Assembly (NCBI GenBank): GCA_903832165.1 | Contig: CAILAQ010000334.1 | Location: 1-11,668 of the forward strand | Direction: 5' to 3' | DNA: 11,668 nt | Source of the DNA: an uncultured Bacteroidota bacterium | Lineage (GTDB): Bacteria > Bacteroidota > Bacteroidia > Bacteroidales > UBA12481 | Part shown: positions 1-6,421 of the stretch, one piece after another | How the letters are laid out: every line of letters starts with the position of its first letter | Numbering within the stretch: position 1 is the first letter of the stretch | Position numbers and translations under genes: made by a program | Notes under the pieces: model-generated | Told to the model about the DNA's origin: nothing | Seen by the model: the letters and a program-made list of their open reading frames with translations, nothing else | Databases searched by the model: none

Positions 1-769
1 AATAAACTTCCTTGTTATAAACAACGAAAATATTGGCGCTATCGTTCCAGAGGGACTGTAAATATTCAATCCGGTTCCCCTTTGAATCATAAACATAATC
101 ATCACTGTTTTCCCTGCCCCAGGTCTGAGATCTTATACTCCACGATACTTCCACACAGCTGATCAGATTACCTTCGGTATTGTATGTGTAATCCCACCTT
201 TGAACCTGAAGCCAGTCATTGGTTGAAAGCCACCAGTTATACCACCCCGCACTTTGGATTCGTCCTTCAGAATCATAGGTGTAACCTGTTTTACCAAACG
301 GCATCCATTCACCGGTTACTTCATCCGGTTCATAATCAATCGCCGCGATTAAATGTTTTCCGGCATCATAGGTCATGGATGATTTAAACATAGTCATCCA
401 ATCATGGGTTTCAGCATTCAGAAGTAAAACAACTATGAGCGTATCGTTGCCACTTGCATCATAATGGTATTGAATTTTAACCTCTGATGATTCAATGCCG
501 GAACCGTAGCTGCTATGAATTTCGCTCACCTGATGGCTGGCATTATAGATATATGTATCAGAATACATGGCCTCCCACTTCCCGGCCAACGTGTCATATC
601 TTTCAGAAATTGCAGAATCCATTTTCTGGGTGGGGCCTGTTTGCACTCTGCATTCGAGAAATTTTCGCGGCAGCAGATTGTTTGGCGACGATTTTTTTAC
701 TGTCTGCTGTCCAATGAGATCAGGAACAAAAAATAAGCTGAGAATCAGAATTACCGATATGTTTTTCAT
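1..769 (-). CDS. Secreted 31-residue repeat protein, C-terminus outside window (partial)
   Basis: The frame is open from the ATG at 767-769 to the window edge (256 codons, no stop), so the gene is cut at its 3' end. Residues 1-20 form a Sec signal peptide ending at LIGQ. From about residue 94 the protein is a tandem array of 31-residue units. Each holds an aromatic-rich strand, a YD/YN..G turn (YDASGN, YDSEGR, YNTEGN, YDSKGN) and a closing aromatic: W124, W155, W186, W217, F248, exactly 31 apart. This resembles the YD-type beta-repeat proteins secreted by Bacteroidota, many of which carry a type IX secretion C-terminal domain; whether this one does cannot be seen. Such proteins usually sit at or leave the cell surface, and the substrate or partner is unknown. 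No clear TAnnTTTG box was found upstream. The gene is certain; the class assignment is moderate. Confidence 0.85.
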   Translation of the reverse strand, partial: MKNISVILILSLFFVPDLIGQQTVKKSSPNNLLPRKFLECRVQTGPTQKMDSAISERYDTLAGKWEAMYSDTYIYNASHQVSEIHSSYGSGIESSEVKIQYHYDASGNDTLIVVLLLNAETHDWMTMFKSSMTYDAGKHLIAAIDYEPDEVTGEWMPFGKTGYTYDSEGRIQSAGWYNWWLSTNDWLQVQRWDYTYNTEGNLISCVEVSWSIRSQTWGRENSDDYVYDSKGNRIEYLQSLWNDSANIFVVYNKEVY

Positions 770-866
770 GATTGTTGAATAGTGTCCGTGAATTTACTTT
801 GATTAAGATCGGGATACACCGATTCGTTGTTACTTTTTGACGAATGGACGGATATAAAAGAAAAAG

Positions 867-891
867 CCCTCTGAGTTTTGAGCTCAGAGGG
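867..891 (-). terminator. Rho-independent terminator of the DUF6263-like gene
   Basis: Read on the minus strand, a perfect 9-bp stem (CCCTCTGAG / CTCAGAGGG) with a 7-nt loop is followed by CTTTTTCTTTT. It lies 27 bp past the stop codon at 918-920, so it ends the DUF6263-like transcript before the repeat-protein gene. Confidence 0.88.
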
Positions 892-898
892 TATTTAC

Positions 899-911
899 AG
901 CTGACAGCTTT
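899..911. repeat. Single copy of the 13-bp core also found in the 42-bp repeats
   Basis: AGCTGACAGCTTT here is identical to the first 13 bases of the 42-bp repeat units at 11464-11644. It contains an odd-length palindrome (AGCTG-A-CAGCT). Like the big array it lies a few bases past a stop codon, here between the stop at 918-920 and the terminator at 867-891. Chance or common origin cannot be decided from one copy. Confidence 0.6.
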
Positions 912-917
912 AAAGTT

Positions 918-1844
918 TTACTTCTTACTTATCTTCTCCGTCATCCTCACAGTCATCGGAATCGACATAGGAGTTGGCAACTGTGGTCCTTCGATGGAAA
1001 TATTCCCTGACATGGATGTGGTGCCTTCAACGGTATTAATTAAACCGGTTACTGCGTCGAGCATGACTTTCCCTTCTCTGGCTCCAACAAGTTCAAAGTT
1101 CATTTTCATTCCCTGAATTTCCATTGGAGGTGCATCAGGATCGACAGTGATTTGCGAAGTGCCTTTAAGCTCATTGGTTTCTTTATTCGAATTCATTAAC
1201 TCATACTTTGAGTTTACCTTCATCGGAACTAACTGATTGATCTTGGTTTCAACAATCCAGGGCTTTTTAACTTCAGCTCCGCCTTCGGGGAAAGGCAGGA
1301 ATATCCCTTCGAGAGATTTTTGAAAACCTTCAGGACCGGCAGCAGAACCGGCAATAGCGCCCATTCCCATAGTTGCAGCGCCCTGTTCAGCAATGAGTTT
1401 GTCCAGCTTTTCGACAAATCCATCCGGAGCTTTCAGATCCGTTATTTTACCGAGTGGTGACAAAGTGAAAGAATAATATTGGTTTAATCCCAACGAAGAC
1501 ATTTTTGCAAATTCAGGAACTACAGTATCGGTAACTGAATTAAACTTCATTTCACCAGCTGGTGAGGTGCCGGTTAATGTCAGTGCAACCAATGCAGCCT
1601 TCATATTCATATCACCTGTAGCTGTTACCTCCAATACTTTAAAATTCAGGGTAGTGGTTGTTGCGGTAGTTGAGCTCTGGCTCTGCCCCATTACTTCCTG
1701 AGCAGATTCCTGTGACATGGAGACTTCGTACTTAAACTCATCACCGGCTTTAAGCTGGTATTTCAGATTCACTTTTTTAGCTTCAACCTGCATGCCAACA
1801 GATAGTATCATGGCAGCAATTAACAGAATTCGGGTCTTTTTCAT
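918..1844 (-). CDS. Secreted DUF6263-like protein
   Basis: A 308-residue exported protein. The ATG at 1842-1844 starts MKKTRILLIAAMILSVGMQVEA, a clear Sec signal peptide with an AXA-like VEA cleavage site. A longer in-frame start at 1925 would run through the tRNA terminator and into the tRNA 3' end, so it was rejected. The mature part opens with LKYQLKAGDEFKYEVSMSQE, the usual opening of DUF6263-type Bacteroidota proteins, whose function is unknown. It is followed by a Thr/Ser-rich stretch, a small Gly/Ala/Met-rich segment near residues 165-178 and beta-rich C-terminal sequence ending in a basic tail. There is no cysteine after the signal, so it is probably periplasmic or secreted rather than a lipoprotein. 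It forms a single-gene unit between the tRNA terminator upstream and its own terminator downstream. The family call rests on memory of sequence style and is moderate. Confidence 0.85.
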   Translation of the reverse strand: MKKTRILLIAAMILSVGMQVEAKKVNLKYQLKAGDEFKYEVSMSQESAQEVMGQSQSSTTATTTTLNFKVLEVTATGDMNMKAALVALTLTGTSPAGEMKFNSVTDTVVPEFAKMSSLGLNQYYSFTLSPLGKITDLKAPDGFVEKLDKLIAEQGAATMGMGAIAGSAAGPEGFQKSLEGIFLPFPEGGAEVKKPWIVETKINQLVPMKVNSKYELMNSNKETNELKGTSQITVDPDAPPMEIQGMKMNFELVGAREGKVMLDAVTGLINTVEGTTSMSGNISIEGPQLPTPMSIPMTVRMTEKISKK

Positions 1845-1867
1845 TTTGGTGGTATTAATTCTGCAAG

Positions 1868-1875
1868 CGAAATTA
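1868..1875 (-). promoter_or_regulatory. Possible -7 box (TAATTTCG) for the DUF6263-like gene
   Basis: Minus-strand TAATTTCG differs from TAnnTTTG at one base and lies 23 bp before the ATG at 1844, directly after the T-run of the tRNA terminator. No TTG is seen about 20 bp further up, so the call is weak. Confidence 0.3.
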
Positions 1876-1878
1876 TAA

Positions 1879-1913
1879 AAAAACCGGCAGGAATAAGATT
1901 TCTGCCGGTTTTT
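1879..1913 (-). terminator. Rho-independent terminator of the tRNA-Thr
   Basis: A 12-bp perfect inverted repeat (AAAAACCGGCAG / CTGCCGGTTTTT) with an 11-nt loop, followed on the minus strand by two more T and then ATAATTT. It begins 7 bp after the tRNA 3' end, so the tRNA is a monocistronic unit separated from the DUF6263-like gene. Confidence 0.85.
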
Positions 1914-1919
1914 CGGGTG

Positions 1920-1990
1920 AGCCATGACCGGGAATCGAACCCGGAACTGCGGTTTACGAAACCGCTGTTATACCATTTAACTATCTTGGC
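1920..1990 (-). tRNA. tRNA-Thr (anticodon CGT)
   Basis: The 71-nt minus-strand sequence folds as a full cloverleaf. It has acceptor GCCAAGA, D stem GTTA/TAAC with a 7-nt AATGGTA loop, and anticodon stem GCGGT/ACCGC with loop TTCGTAA. The anticodon CGT at 1956-1958 reads ACG. The variable loop is 4 nt, the T stem CCGGG/CCCGG has loop TTCGATT, and the discriminator is T. CCA is not encoded. The acceptor stem has one A-A mismatch at pair 5:68 (3' strand TCATGGC where TCTTGGC would pair fully). It has its own promoter (2004-2034) and terminator (1879-1913), which argues for a working gene. A second-site sequencing error or a natural mismatch are both possible. Confidence 0.93.
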
Positions 1991-2003
1991 GTTATTGAGG
2001 GTG

Positions 2004-2034
2004 CGAAGATAGCAACGTTTTTTATTTTTGCCAA
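2004..2034 (-). promoter_or_regulatory. Bacteroidota-type promoter of tRNA-Thr
   Basis: On the minus strand TTG (2032-2034), a 20-bp spacer and TATCTTCG (2004-2011) match the Bacteroidota primary sigma pattern TTTG / TAnnTTTG with one mismatch. Transcription would begin near 1998, giving a leader of about 8 nt before the tRNA at 1990. Confidence 0.6.
2023..2030 (+). promoter_or_regulatory. Possible -7 box (TATTTTTG) for the MATE gene
   Basis: TATTTTTG is a perfect TAnnTTTG match 17 bp before the MATE ATG. It lies inside the spacer of the divergent tRNA promoter. The nearest upstream TTG (1995-1997) is 25 bp away, longer than usual. Confidence 0.4.
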
Positions 2035-2047
2035 GACAATCACTTTC

Positions 2048-3451
2048 ATGAAGCAATCAATCAATATAAAACAACTTCGCACCGATATATGGGAATCGAT
2101 CTCGGGCACGGAGATGGATTTTACTTCGGGCAGCATTGGCAGGGCCGTATTCCTGCTCTCTGTTCCAATGGTACTTGAGATGGTTATGGAATCGATATTC
2201 GCCATTGTCGATATTTTCTTTGTCTCCAGGCTGGGTTCAGAGGCTGTTGCAACCGTGGGGATGACCGAATCGATCATCACACTGGTTTATTCCCTCGGCA
2301 GCGGACTGGCAGTTGCCACGACTGCACTGGTAGCAAGGCGAACAGGAGAAAAGCGACCAGAAGAAGCCTCAAAAATTGCTTTCCAGGCCATCCTTGCCGG
2401 CATACTTGTTTCGTTGCTCATTGCAATACCAGGTTACCTCTGGAGCTCCGATCTGCTCCGGTTGATGGGAGGTTCATTGCAGATGCAGAACGAATATGCA
2501 GGATATACCCGCATTATGCTTGGATTCAATGGGGTAATAATCGTCCTGTTTATTATTAATGCTGTATTGCGAAGTTCAGGGGATGCCGCCATGTCGCTGA
2601 GGGTACTGGTGATCGCCAACCTGATTAATATGACCCTTGACCCCCTGCTGATCTTCGGCATCGGACCTTTTCCCGAATTGGGTATCACAGGGGCTGCCAT
2701 AGCAACAACCACTGGAAGGAGCATTGGCATACTGTTCCAGCTTTTTCTGCTTTTCAGGGGAAAACGGCGCATCAAACTTTCCTTGGCTGACATAGGTTTT
2801 GAGCCACGCACCATCCTTCAGATCATCAAATTGTCAGTGGGTGGGACAGGTCAGTCATTGATTGCCACCACGAGCTGGATCGCCATGATGAGGATCATTT
2901 CGACTTTCGGCAGCAGTGTGGTTGCCGGGTATACCATTGCCATACGGATCGTTGTTTTCGGGCTACTGCCCTCGTGGGGGATCAGCAATGCCGCGTCGAC
3001 GCTGGTCGGACAGAACCTGGGGGCTGGACAGCCCGACCGGGCGGAGCGTTCGGTCTGGCTGACTGCACGGATCAACACCGTGGTTCTGTCGCTTATCGGT
3101 CTGGTTTTCATCCTGTTCACAGGTACTTTCATCAGATTGTTCATCAGTGATCCCGCGGTCATCGTTCCGGGTATAGAAGCTTTGCGGATCATCAGCATCG
3201 GCTTCCTGTTCTACGGGCTGGGGATGGTTATGATCCAGTCGTTCAACGGGGCCGGTGACACAGTAACACCGACGAAAGCTTTTTTTGTCTGCTTCTGGCT
3301 GATTGAAATACCTTTGGCATTAATTCTAACGAAAATATCCGGAATGGATCAAAGGGGAGTTTTCCTGTCGATCGTAGTGGCTGAAACCTGCATGACCATC
3401 CTCGCCTTTTATATGTTCAGGAAGGGCAAATGGAAACTGAAAAAAATATAG
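2048..3451 (+). CDS. MATE family multidrug/cation efflux transporter
   Basis: A 467-residue inner-membrane protein, the usual length for the MATE family (about 450-480, 12 transmembrane helices in two related six-helix halves). The first helix follows an amphipathic start and carries the family-typical AVFLLSVPMVLEMVMES; next comes DIFFVSRLGSEAVATVGMTE, the conserved MATE loop, and ALVARRTGEKRPEEAS after helix 2. The second half repeats the plan, with WGISNAASTLVGQNLGAGQP near residues 315-335 and SFNGAGDTVTP near 400. MATE proteins export drugs or other cationic compounds, driven by H+ or Na+; the coupling ion and substrate cannot be told here. It stands alone, divergent from the tRNA-Thr (57 bp apart) and convergent with the lipoprotein gene downstream (18 bp between stop codons). 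The ATG at 2048 fits the family N-terminus. No truncation is apparent. Confidence 0.96.
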   Translation: MKQSINIKQLRTDIWESISGTEMDFTSGSIGRAVFLLSVPMVLEMVMESIFAIVDIFFVSRLGSEAVATVGMTESIITLVYSLGSGLAVATTALVARRTGEKRPEEASKIAFQAILAGILVSLLIAIPGYLWSSDLLRLMGGSLQMQNEYAGYTRIMLGFNGVIIVLFIINAVLRSSGDAAMSLRVLVIANLINMTLDPLLIFGIGPFPELGITGAAIATTTGRSIGILFQLFLLFRGKRRIKLSLADIGFEPRTILQIIKLSVGGTGQSLIATTSWIAMMRIISTFGSSVVAGYTIAIRIVVFGLLPSWGISNAASTLVGQNLGAGQPDRAERSVWLTARINTVVLSLIGLVFILFTGTFIRLFISDPAVIVPGIEALRIISIGFLFYGLGMVMIQSFNGAGDTVTPTKAFFVCFWLIEIPLALILTKISGMDQRGVFLSIVVAETCMTILAFYMFRKGKWKLKKI

Positions 3452-3458
3452 GGGCGGT

Positions 3459-3486
3459 CTGCGGTTCTGTTATTTCCGGACCGCAG
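3459..3486. terminator. Hairpin between convergent gene ends (weak terminator candidate)
   Basis: CTGCGGT (3459-3465) pairs with ACCGCAG (3480-3486) across a 14-nt loop that contains the minus-strand stop codon. On the minus strand a run of seven T follows, but only about 14 nt after the stem, and no T-run follows on the plus strand. It may mark the shared 3' end of the MATE and lipoprotein transcripts. Confidence 0.3.
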
Positions 3487-3985
3487 TCAGGACCATCACC
3501 AAACCACTGTCGATATCCATCACACGTGCAGCAAAGGCGATCTCAACGCTTTTATCGTTATAAATAAAGGCACCGTGGTAGCTTGACGAATCGGCATCCC
3601 AATATTTATATCCTGAAACCTGAACGCTTCCGGGACCGATCCAGGCCTCCTGCGCGGGAATATCGAAGACGATTGCATCTCCTGCATCTTTCAGATTAAC
3701 AGCCTCGAACATCACGACATTTCCGTCGTAAAAATCCAGCCCATCAGTATATCTGGTGCTTTTTGTCACTCGCATGGTTCCAGTGATATCACCTACTGAA
3801 CCCTGGTCGCCGACATAAACCAGCTTGGAATCAACAACCTTGTAAATTTCCACCGTGTATGAATATTGCCCGATAATCTGATCGCGAAGATCATTCGTAT
3901 CTTTCGAGCAGGAAGTTGCTAAAAACGGAATTGTTGCGAAGAGGAGCATCAATCCTGGAATCATTTTGGTTTTAAGAAGGTTCAT
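3470..3985 (-). CDS. Small lipoprotein of unknown function
   Basis: The 171-residue product starts at the ATG at 3983-3985. This puts the signal peptide (residues 1-25) and the lipobox ATSC (C26) at the N-terminus; a longer in-frame start would add a non-signal extension that overlaps the upstream gene. After C26 come SKDTND, charged residues of the kind that direct lipoproteins to the surface in some Bacteroidota. The rest looks all-beta: an opening IIGQYSYTVEIYKV strand, a central segment with YDGNVVMFEAV, and a closing VEIAFAARVMDIDSGLVMVL. The pattern would suit a lipocalin-like or calycin-like barrel, but I do not recognise a family. It is 41 bp downstream of another lipoprotein gene in the same direction, so the two probably share a transcript. 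Gene call firm, function unknown. Confidence 0.82.
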   Translation of the reverse strand: MNLLKTKMIPGLMLLFATIPFLATSCSKDTNDLRDQIIGQYSYTVEIYKVVDSKLVYVGDQGSVGDITGTMRVTKSTRYTDGLDFYDGNVVMFEAVNLKDAGDAIVFDIPAQEAWIGPGSVQVSGYKYWDADSSSYHGAFIYNDKSVEIAFAARVMDIDSGLVMVLTAVRK

Positions 3986-4026
3986 CGATTTTTTGGTTTT
4001 GTGAGTGAAAAGCAGAAGATCCGCGC

Positions 4027-4839
4027 TTACTGCAACTTTCTCAGTTCTGCCTGATGAAGTTCGATTGTTTCGCGGAGTCCGTATCTCTCTTTCAAAACCT
4101 GTGCCAATTCCCATCCGTTTTTAATGGCTTCTTTATCATAATTTTCCAGGACGATATATTGGAACGTTTTACCCGTGAATTTGACTTTTATCGATTTGCG
4201 GTAATTATCGTGAATAAAGGCAAGGGCTCCGGCATCCGATCCATCGCGAAATTCGACCGTTTCCCAGCGGTCTCCAAGATCTTCCACTTTTCTGTTCCAC
4301 TCATGACCCAGGCCGATCGTATCAGTCAGGATATAATTCTTATCATCATAGATCCTCAGGCTCGTGTGATCGATCCATTCTTTTCCATAATAGTGAGAGA
4401 CCATCCAGGCATCGCCATTTTCGTTAAGAACGATCTTGAGGAAAGTACGGTTCCATGACGATTCAACTGTTTGTCGCTTATGCTCATAGCTACCCGGCCT
4501 TCCTGCTTCGCCCGGCTTAAAGATGAAACCCTTCGACAGGACCATCACCTGAGGATCCAGGACATTGATTCTGTCGCCGGACATTTGAATCACCCCCTTA
4601 TGATAATCCAGGGCGATGGCATTTTTTCTTTTGAGGGCTTTCCCCACGACTCCATAATTATCTTTGTTCCATACCATCATAGAATCCAGCAATTGCATGG
4701 CATTGCTCAGCTCATGACTGGTCACCAGCGATTCCACCCGCTGAAAATCACTCTCAGCCTTTTTCTCAGCAACCGGAGAACAAGACATCAATAAGCTGAT
4801 AATCATAATACTAATGAAACTTGCGGCTGTGGTTTTCAT
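4027..4839 (-). CDS. Lipoprotein of unknown function
   Basis: A 270-residue predicted lipoprotein: residues 1-19 are a signal peptide and LLMSC gives a lipobox with C20. Residues 30-75 look helical (VESLVTSHELSNAMQLLDSM and following), a possible short helical-hairpin segment. Residues 80-245 are beta-rich with many aromatics and include NENGDAWMVSHYYGKEWIDH and a WETVEFRDGSDAGALAFIHD segment. The last 25 residues return to helix with charged pairs. I do not recognise the family. The start at 4839 is the only one that exposes the signal peptide. A TATTTTTG box lies 16 bp upstream, and the gene is divergent from a DUF4249-like lipoprotein gene with 51 bp between start codons. A second lipoprotein gene follows after 41 bp, probably in the same operon. 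Confidence 0.88.
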   Translation of the reverse strand: MKTTAASFISIMIISLLMSCSPVAEKKAESDFQRVESLVTSHELSNAMQLLDSMMVWNKDNYGVVGKALKRKNAIALDYHKGVIQMSGDRINVLDPQVMVLSKGFIFKPGEAGRPGSYEHKRQTVESSWNRTFLKIVLNENGDAWMVSHYYGKEWIDHTSLRIYDDKNYILTDTIGLGHEWNRKVEDLGDRWETVEFRDGSDAGALAFIHDNYRKSIKVKFTGKTFQYIVLENYDKEAIKNGWELAQVLKERYGLRETIELHQAELRKLQ

Positions 4840-4854
4840 ATTTCACATTTTTCC

Positions 4855-4862
4855 CAAAAATA
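4855..4862 (-). promoter_or_regulatory. Possible -7 box (TATTTTTG) for the two-lipoprotein operon
   Basis: Minus-strand TATTTTTG matches TAnnTTTG fully and would start a transcript about 9 nt before the ATG at 4839. No TTG is seen at the usual -33 distance. It lies inside the 51-bp divergent gap. Confidence 0.4.
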
Positions 4863-4890
4863 CGCTAAATTGCCACCCATTTTCACCACC

Positions 4891-5931
4891 ATGTTGAGTC
4901 TGATTAAGAATTTCGGGTGTATTTCATTATTTACTATCCTGTTCTGTTCCTGTGAGACAGAGTTTAATCCTAATATCCCGACCAGTCCGACTCCGCTGAT
5001 GTATGGCATAGTTAATCCAATCGACAGTGTGTATTCCATCAGGTTGACAAAAACTTATAACGGGGCAGGCAATGCCTTTGATTTTGCCAGAATTCCGGAT
5101 TCCATCTATTTCAAGAATGCCAGAGTATTTTTAGAAACCCGCGACTCAAAAGGAAAGCAGATTGAATCAGTGGAGATGGATGAAAGGGTGATTGATGATC
5201 GGGTACCTGGGATTTTCGCCACCTCACCCAACCGGGTTTTTCAGACCGACCATACAAAAATCCATCTGAGGCCGGAATATTTTGCCGCAAACGGTCATGA
5301 GTATAACATTAATCTATTTGTCAGGGCCGTGATTCCCGGATACCCCGAAACTGTGACTGCCTGGTCTCATTTACGGGACATCCCCAAGCTGACTCAGCCA
5401 CAATATTTATTTCAGAAAGTTTATTTCTATACTGAGGAACCCTTTTGGATGCAGTGGATGGATACCAATGCTGATAGCTATTTTGAGATTGTGGTAAAAA
5501 TGCATTACACCGATTTCCTGTATGATGATCAGCGGGAAATGGTTGCCGAATGGGTGCTCACCGGGATCGCTGCAAATATGACCAGTTTCCCGGGAGGAGA
5601 AAGGAAAGTGTACTCTTACTATTTCAGGCCTGAAAATTTCTATGCAAAAATCAGGAGTGTTATTAAAGATGACCCCGATGTGGAAGCCCGCGTATGCAGA
5701 AAGCTTGATTTCATTGTGCTCTCATCAAACCGTGAAATGGAATATTACCGGAGTGTTTACGCGATTTCCGATGATTATCACGGTGCCGGTTACACTAATA
5801 TTCAAAATGGCTTTGGACTTTTTATAACCAATTCTTCGGTTGGTGTTTATGGCCTTTCGCTGGGGCAGCAGGATCTTGATTCACTGGCAAAAGGCAAATA
5901 CACATCCAAGCTTAAATTCAAGAACTACTAA
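4891..5931 (+). CDS. DUF4249-like outer-membrane lipoprotein
   Basis: A 346-residue product starting at the ATG at 4891; an in-frame TTG at 4870 would only add seven unlikely residues. Residues 1-20 are a signal peptide and FCSC gives a lipobox with C21. The mature start CETEFNPNIPTSPTPLMYGIVNP, then the IRLTKTYNGAG segment and a long beta-rich body, fits DUF4249-type Bacteroidota lipoproteins: an acidic residue just after the cysteine, a first strand leading to a 'P.D....V.LTK' strand, and an early RVFLETRDSKG segment. DUF4249 genes usually follow a TonB-dependent receptor gene and are thought to act with it at the outer membrane, but no receptor lies next to this one. It is divergent from the lipoprotein operon at 3470-4839 and convergent with the OB-fold gene. 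The family call is moderate. Confidence 0.88.
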   Translation: MLSLIKNFGCISLFTILFCSCETEFNPNIPTSPTPLMYGIVNPIDSVYSIRLTKTYNGAGNAFDFARIPDSIYFKNARVFLETRDSKGKQIESVEMDERVIDDRVPGIFATSPNRVFQTDHTKIHLRPEYFAANGHEYNINLFVRAVIPGYPETVTAWSHLRDIPKLTQPQYLFQKVYFYTEEPFWMQWMDTNADSYFEIVVKMHYTDFLYDDQREMVAEWVLTGIAANMTSFPGGERKVYSYYFRPENFYAKIRSVIKDDPDVEARVCRKLDFIVLSSNREMEYYRSVYAISDDYHGAGYTNIQNGFGLFITNSSVGVYGLSLGQQDLDSLAKGKYTSKLKFKNY

Positions 5932-5934
5932 CAC

Positions 5935-5970
5935 AATGTGCTAATTTGCCAATGTGCTAATTTGCTAATG
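5935..5970. repeat. 16-bp tandem repeat (2.25 copies)
   Basis: AATGTGCTAATTTGCC (5935-5950) is followed by AATGTGCTAATTTGCT (5951-5966), which differs in the last base only, and then AATG. It begins three bases past the DUF4249-like stop codon and fills most of the gap between convergent genes. The last GCTAAT can pair with ATTAGC at 5977-5982, but the stem is AT-rich and has no T-run, so it is not a convincing terminator. Confidence 0.85.
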
Positions 5971-5981
5971 AAAGAGATTAG

Positions 5982-6416
5982 CTACTTGACCACCATACAT
6001 TTTGAGATCTTGACGTCGGTGAGCATGCCATCGCATCGGCCTTTGATGGTGACGGGCTGACCTTCGGTGAGGGCGGCAATTTCAGTCTTTTGCTTAACAG
6101 CCTCGAGGCTGTCGATAGTACAGGTTACCCCCATCATAGGGTCCACCAGCGTGACCGTAACATTCCCACTGCCATCCTTCTCAACTGAGACAATATTGGA
6201 TTTCAGCAACAGGATTTTACCACCAAACTTTTCAGTGGCTGATTTTTCGTTGGCGCTGAAGGCTGAAAAAAGGGAATCGGCACTGATTTCAATATCCGGT
6301 TTCATTTTCTCAATCGGCTTTTCCTTACGCATGAAGCCGTACCAATAGGCAAATCCTGCTGAGGCTATGGCTAACAGCACTCCGATACCGGCCAGGCGCC
6401 AGATTTTCTTGCTCAT
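5982..6416 (-). CDS. Membrane-anchored OB-fold protein (tRNA_anti-like family)
   Basis: A 144-residue protein with one N-terminal hydrophobic helix (about residues 7-29, IWRLAGIGVLLAIASAGFAY) preceded by lysines, so it is probably held in the inner membrane with the rest in the periplasm. Residues 42-144 match the small OB-fold 'tRNA_anti-like' pattern. There is an opening SADSLFSAFSANEKSATEKF helix-like start, a GKILLLKSNIVSVEKD strand pair, a central TVTLVDPMMGVTCTI segment, a GQPVTIKGRCDG turn and a closing VKISKCMVVK strand. C125 and C140 might pair as a disulfide. Such domains occur in Bacteroidota envelope proteins and need not bind RNA. It is the last gene of the cytochrome/barrel module, with 5 bp between it and the yceI-like gene upstream, so co-transcription is likely. 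Confidence 0.85.
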   Translation of the reverse strand: MSKKIWRLAGIGVLLAIASAGFAYWYGFMRKEKPIEKMKPDIEISADSLFSAFSANEKSATEKFGGKILLLKSNIVSVEKDGSGNVTVTLVDPMMGVTCTIDSLEAVKQKTEIAALTEGQPVTIKGRCDGMLTDVKISKCMVVK

Positions 6417-6421
6417 TCGGA

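Noticed and set aside
1845..1925. Longer start (1925) for the DUF6263-like protein
   Set aside because: It would translate the tRNA terminator hairpin and the tRNA 3' end and bury the signal peptide. The ATG at 1844 is right.
3986..4114. Longer start (4114) for the small lipoprotein
   Set aside because: It overlaps the upstream lipoprotein gene and adds a charged leader ahead of a good signal peptide and lipobox.
4054..4458. Plus-strand open frame of 134 codons opposite the lipoprotein gene
   Set aside because: It is antisense to a gene with a clear signal peptide, has no known domain or promoter, and reads as a shadow.
4870..4890. TTG start at 4870 for the DUF4249-like gene
   Set aside because: It adds seven residues (MPPIFTT if initiated) with no benefit. 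The ATG at 4891 gives a standard lipoprotein signal.
5964..5982. Hairpin GCTAAT/ATTAGC as a terminator between convergent genes
   Set aside because: Six AT-rich pairs and no T-run on either strand; the last arm is partly inside the OB-fold stop region.
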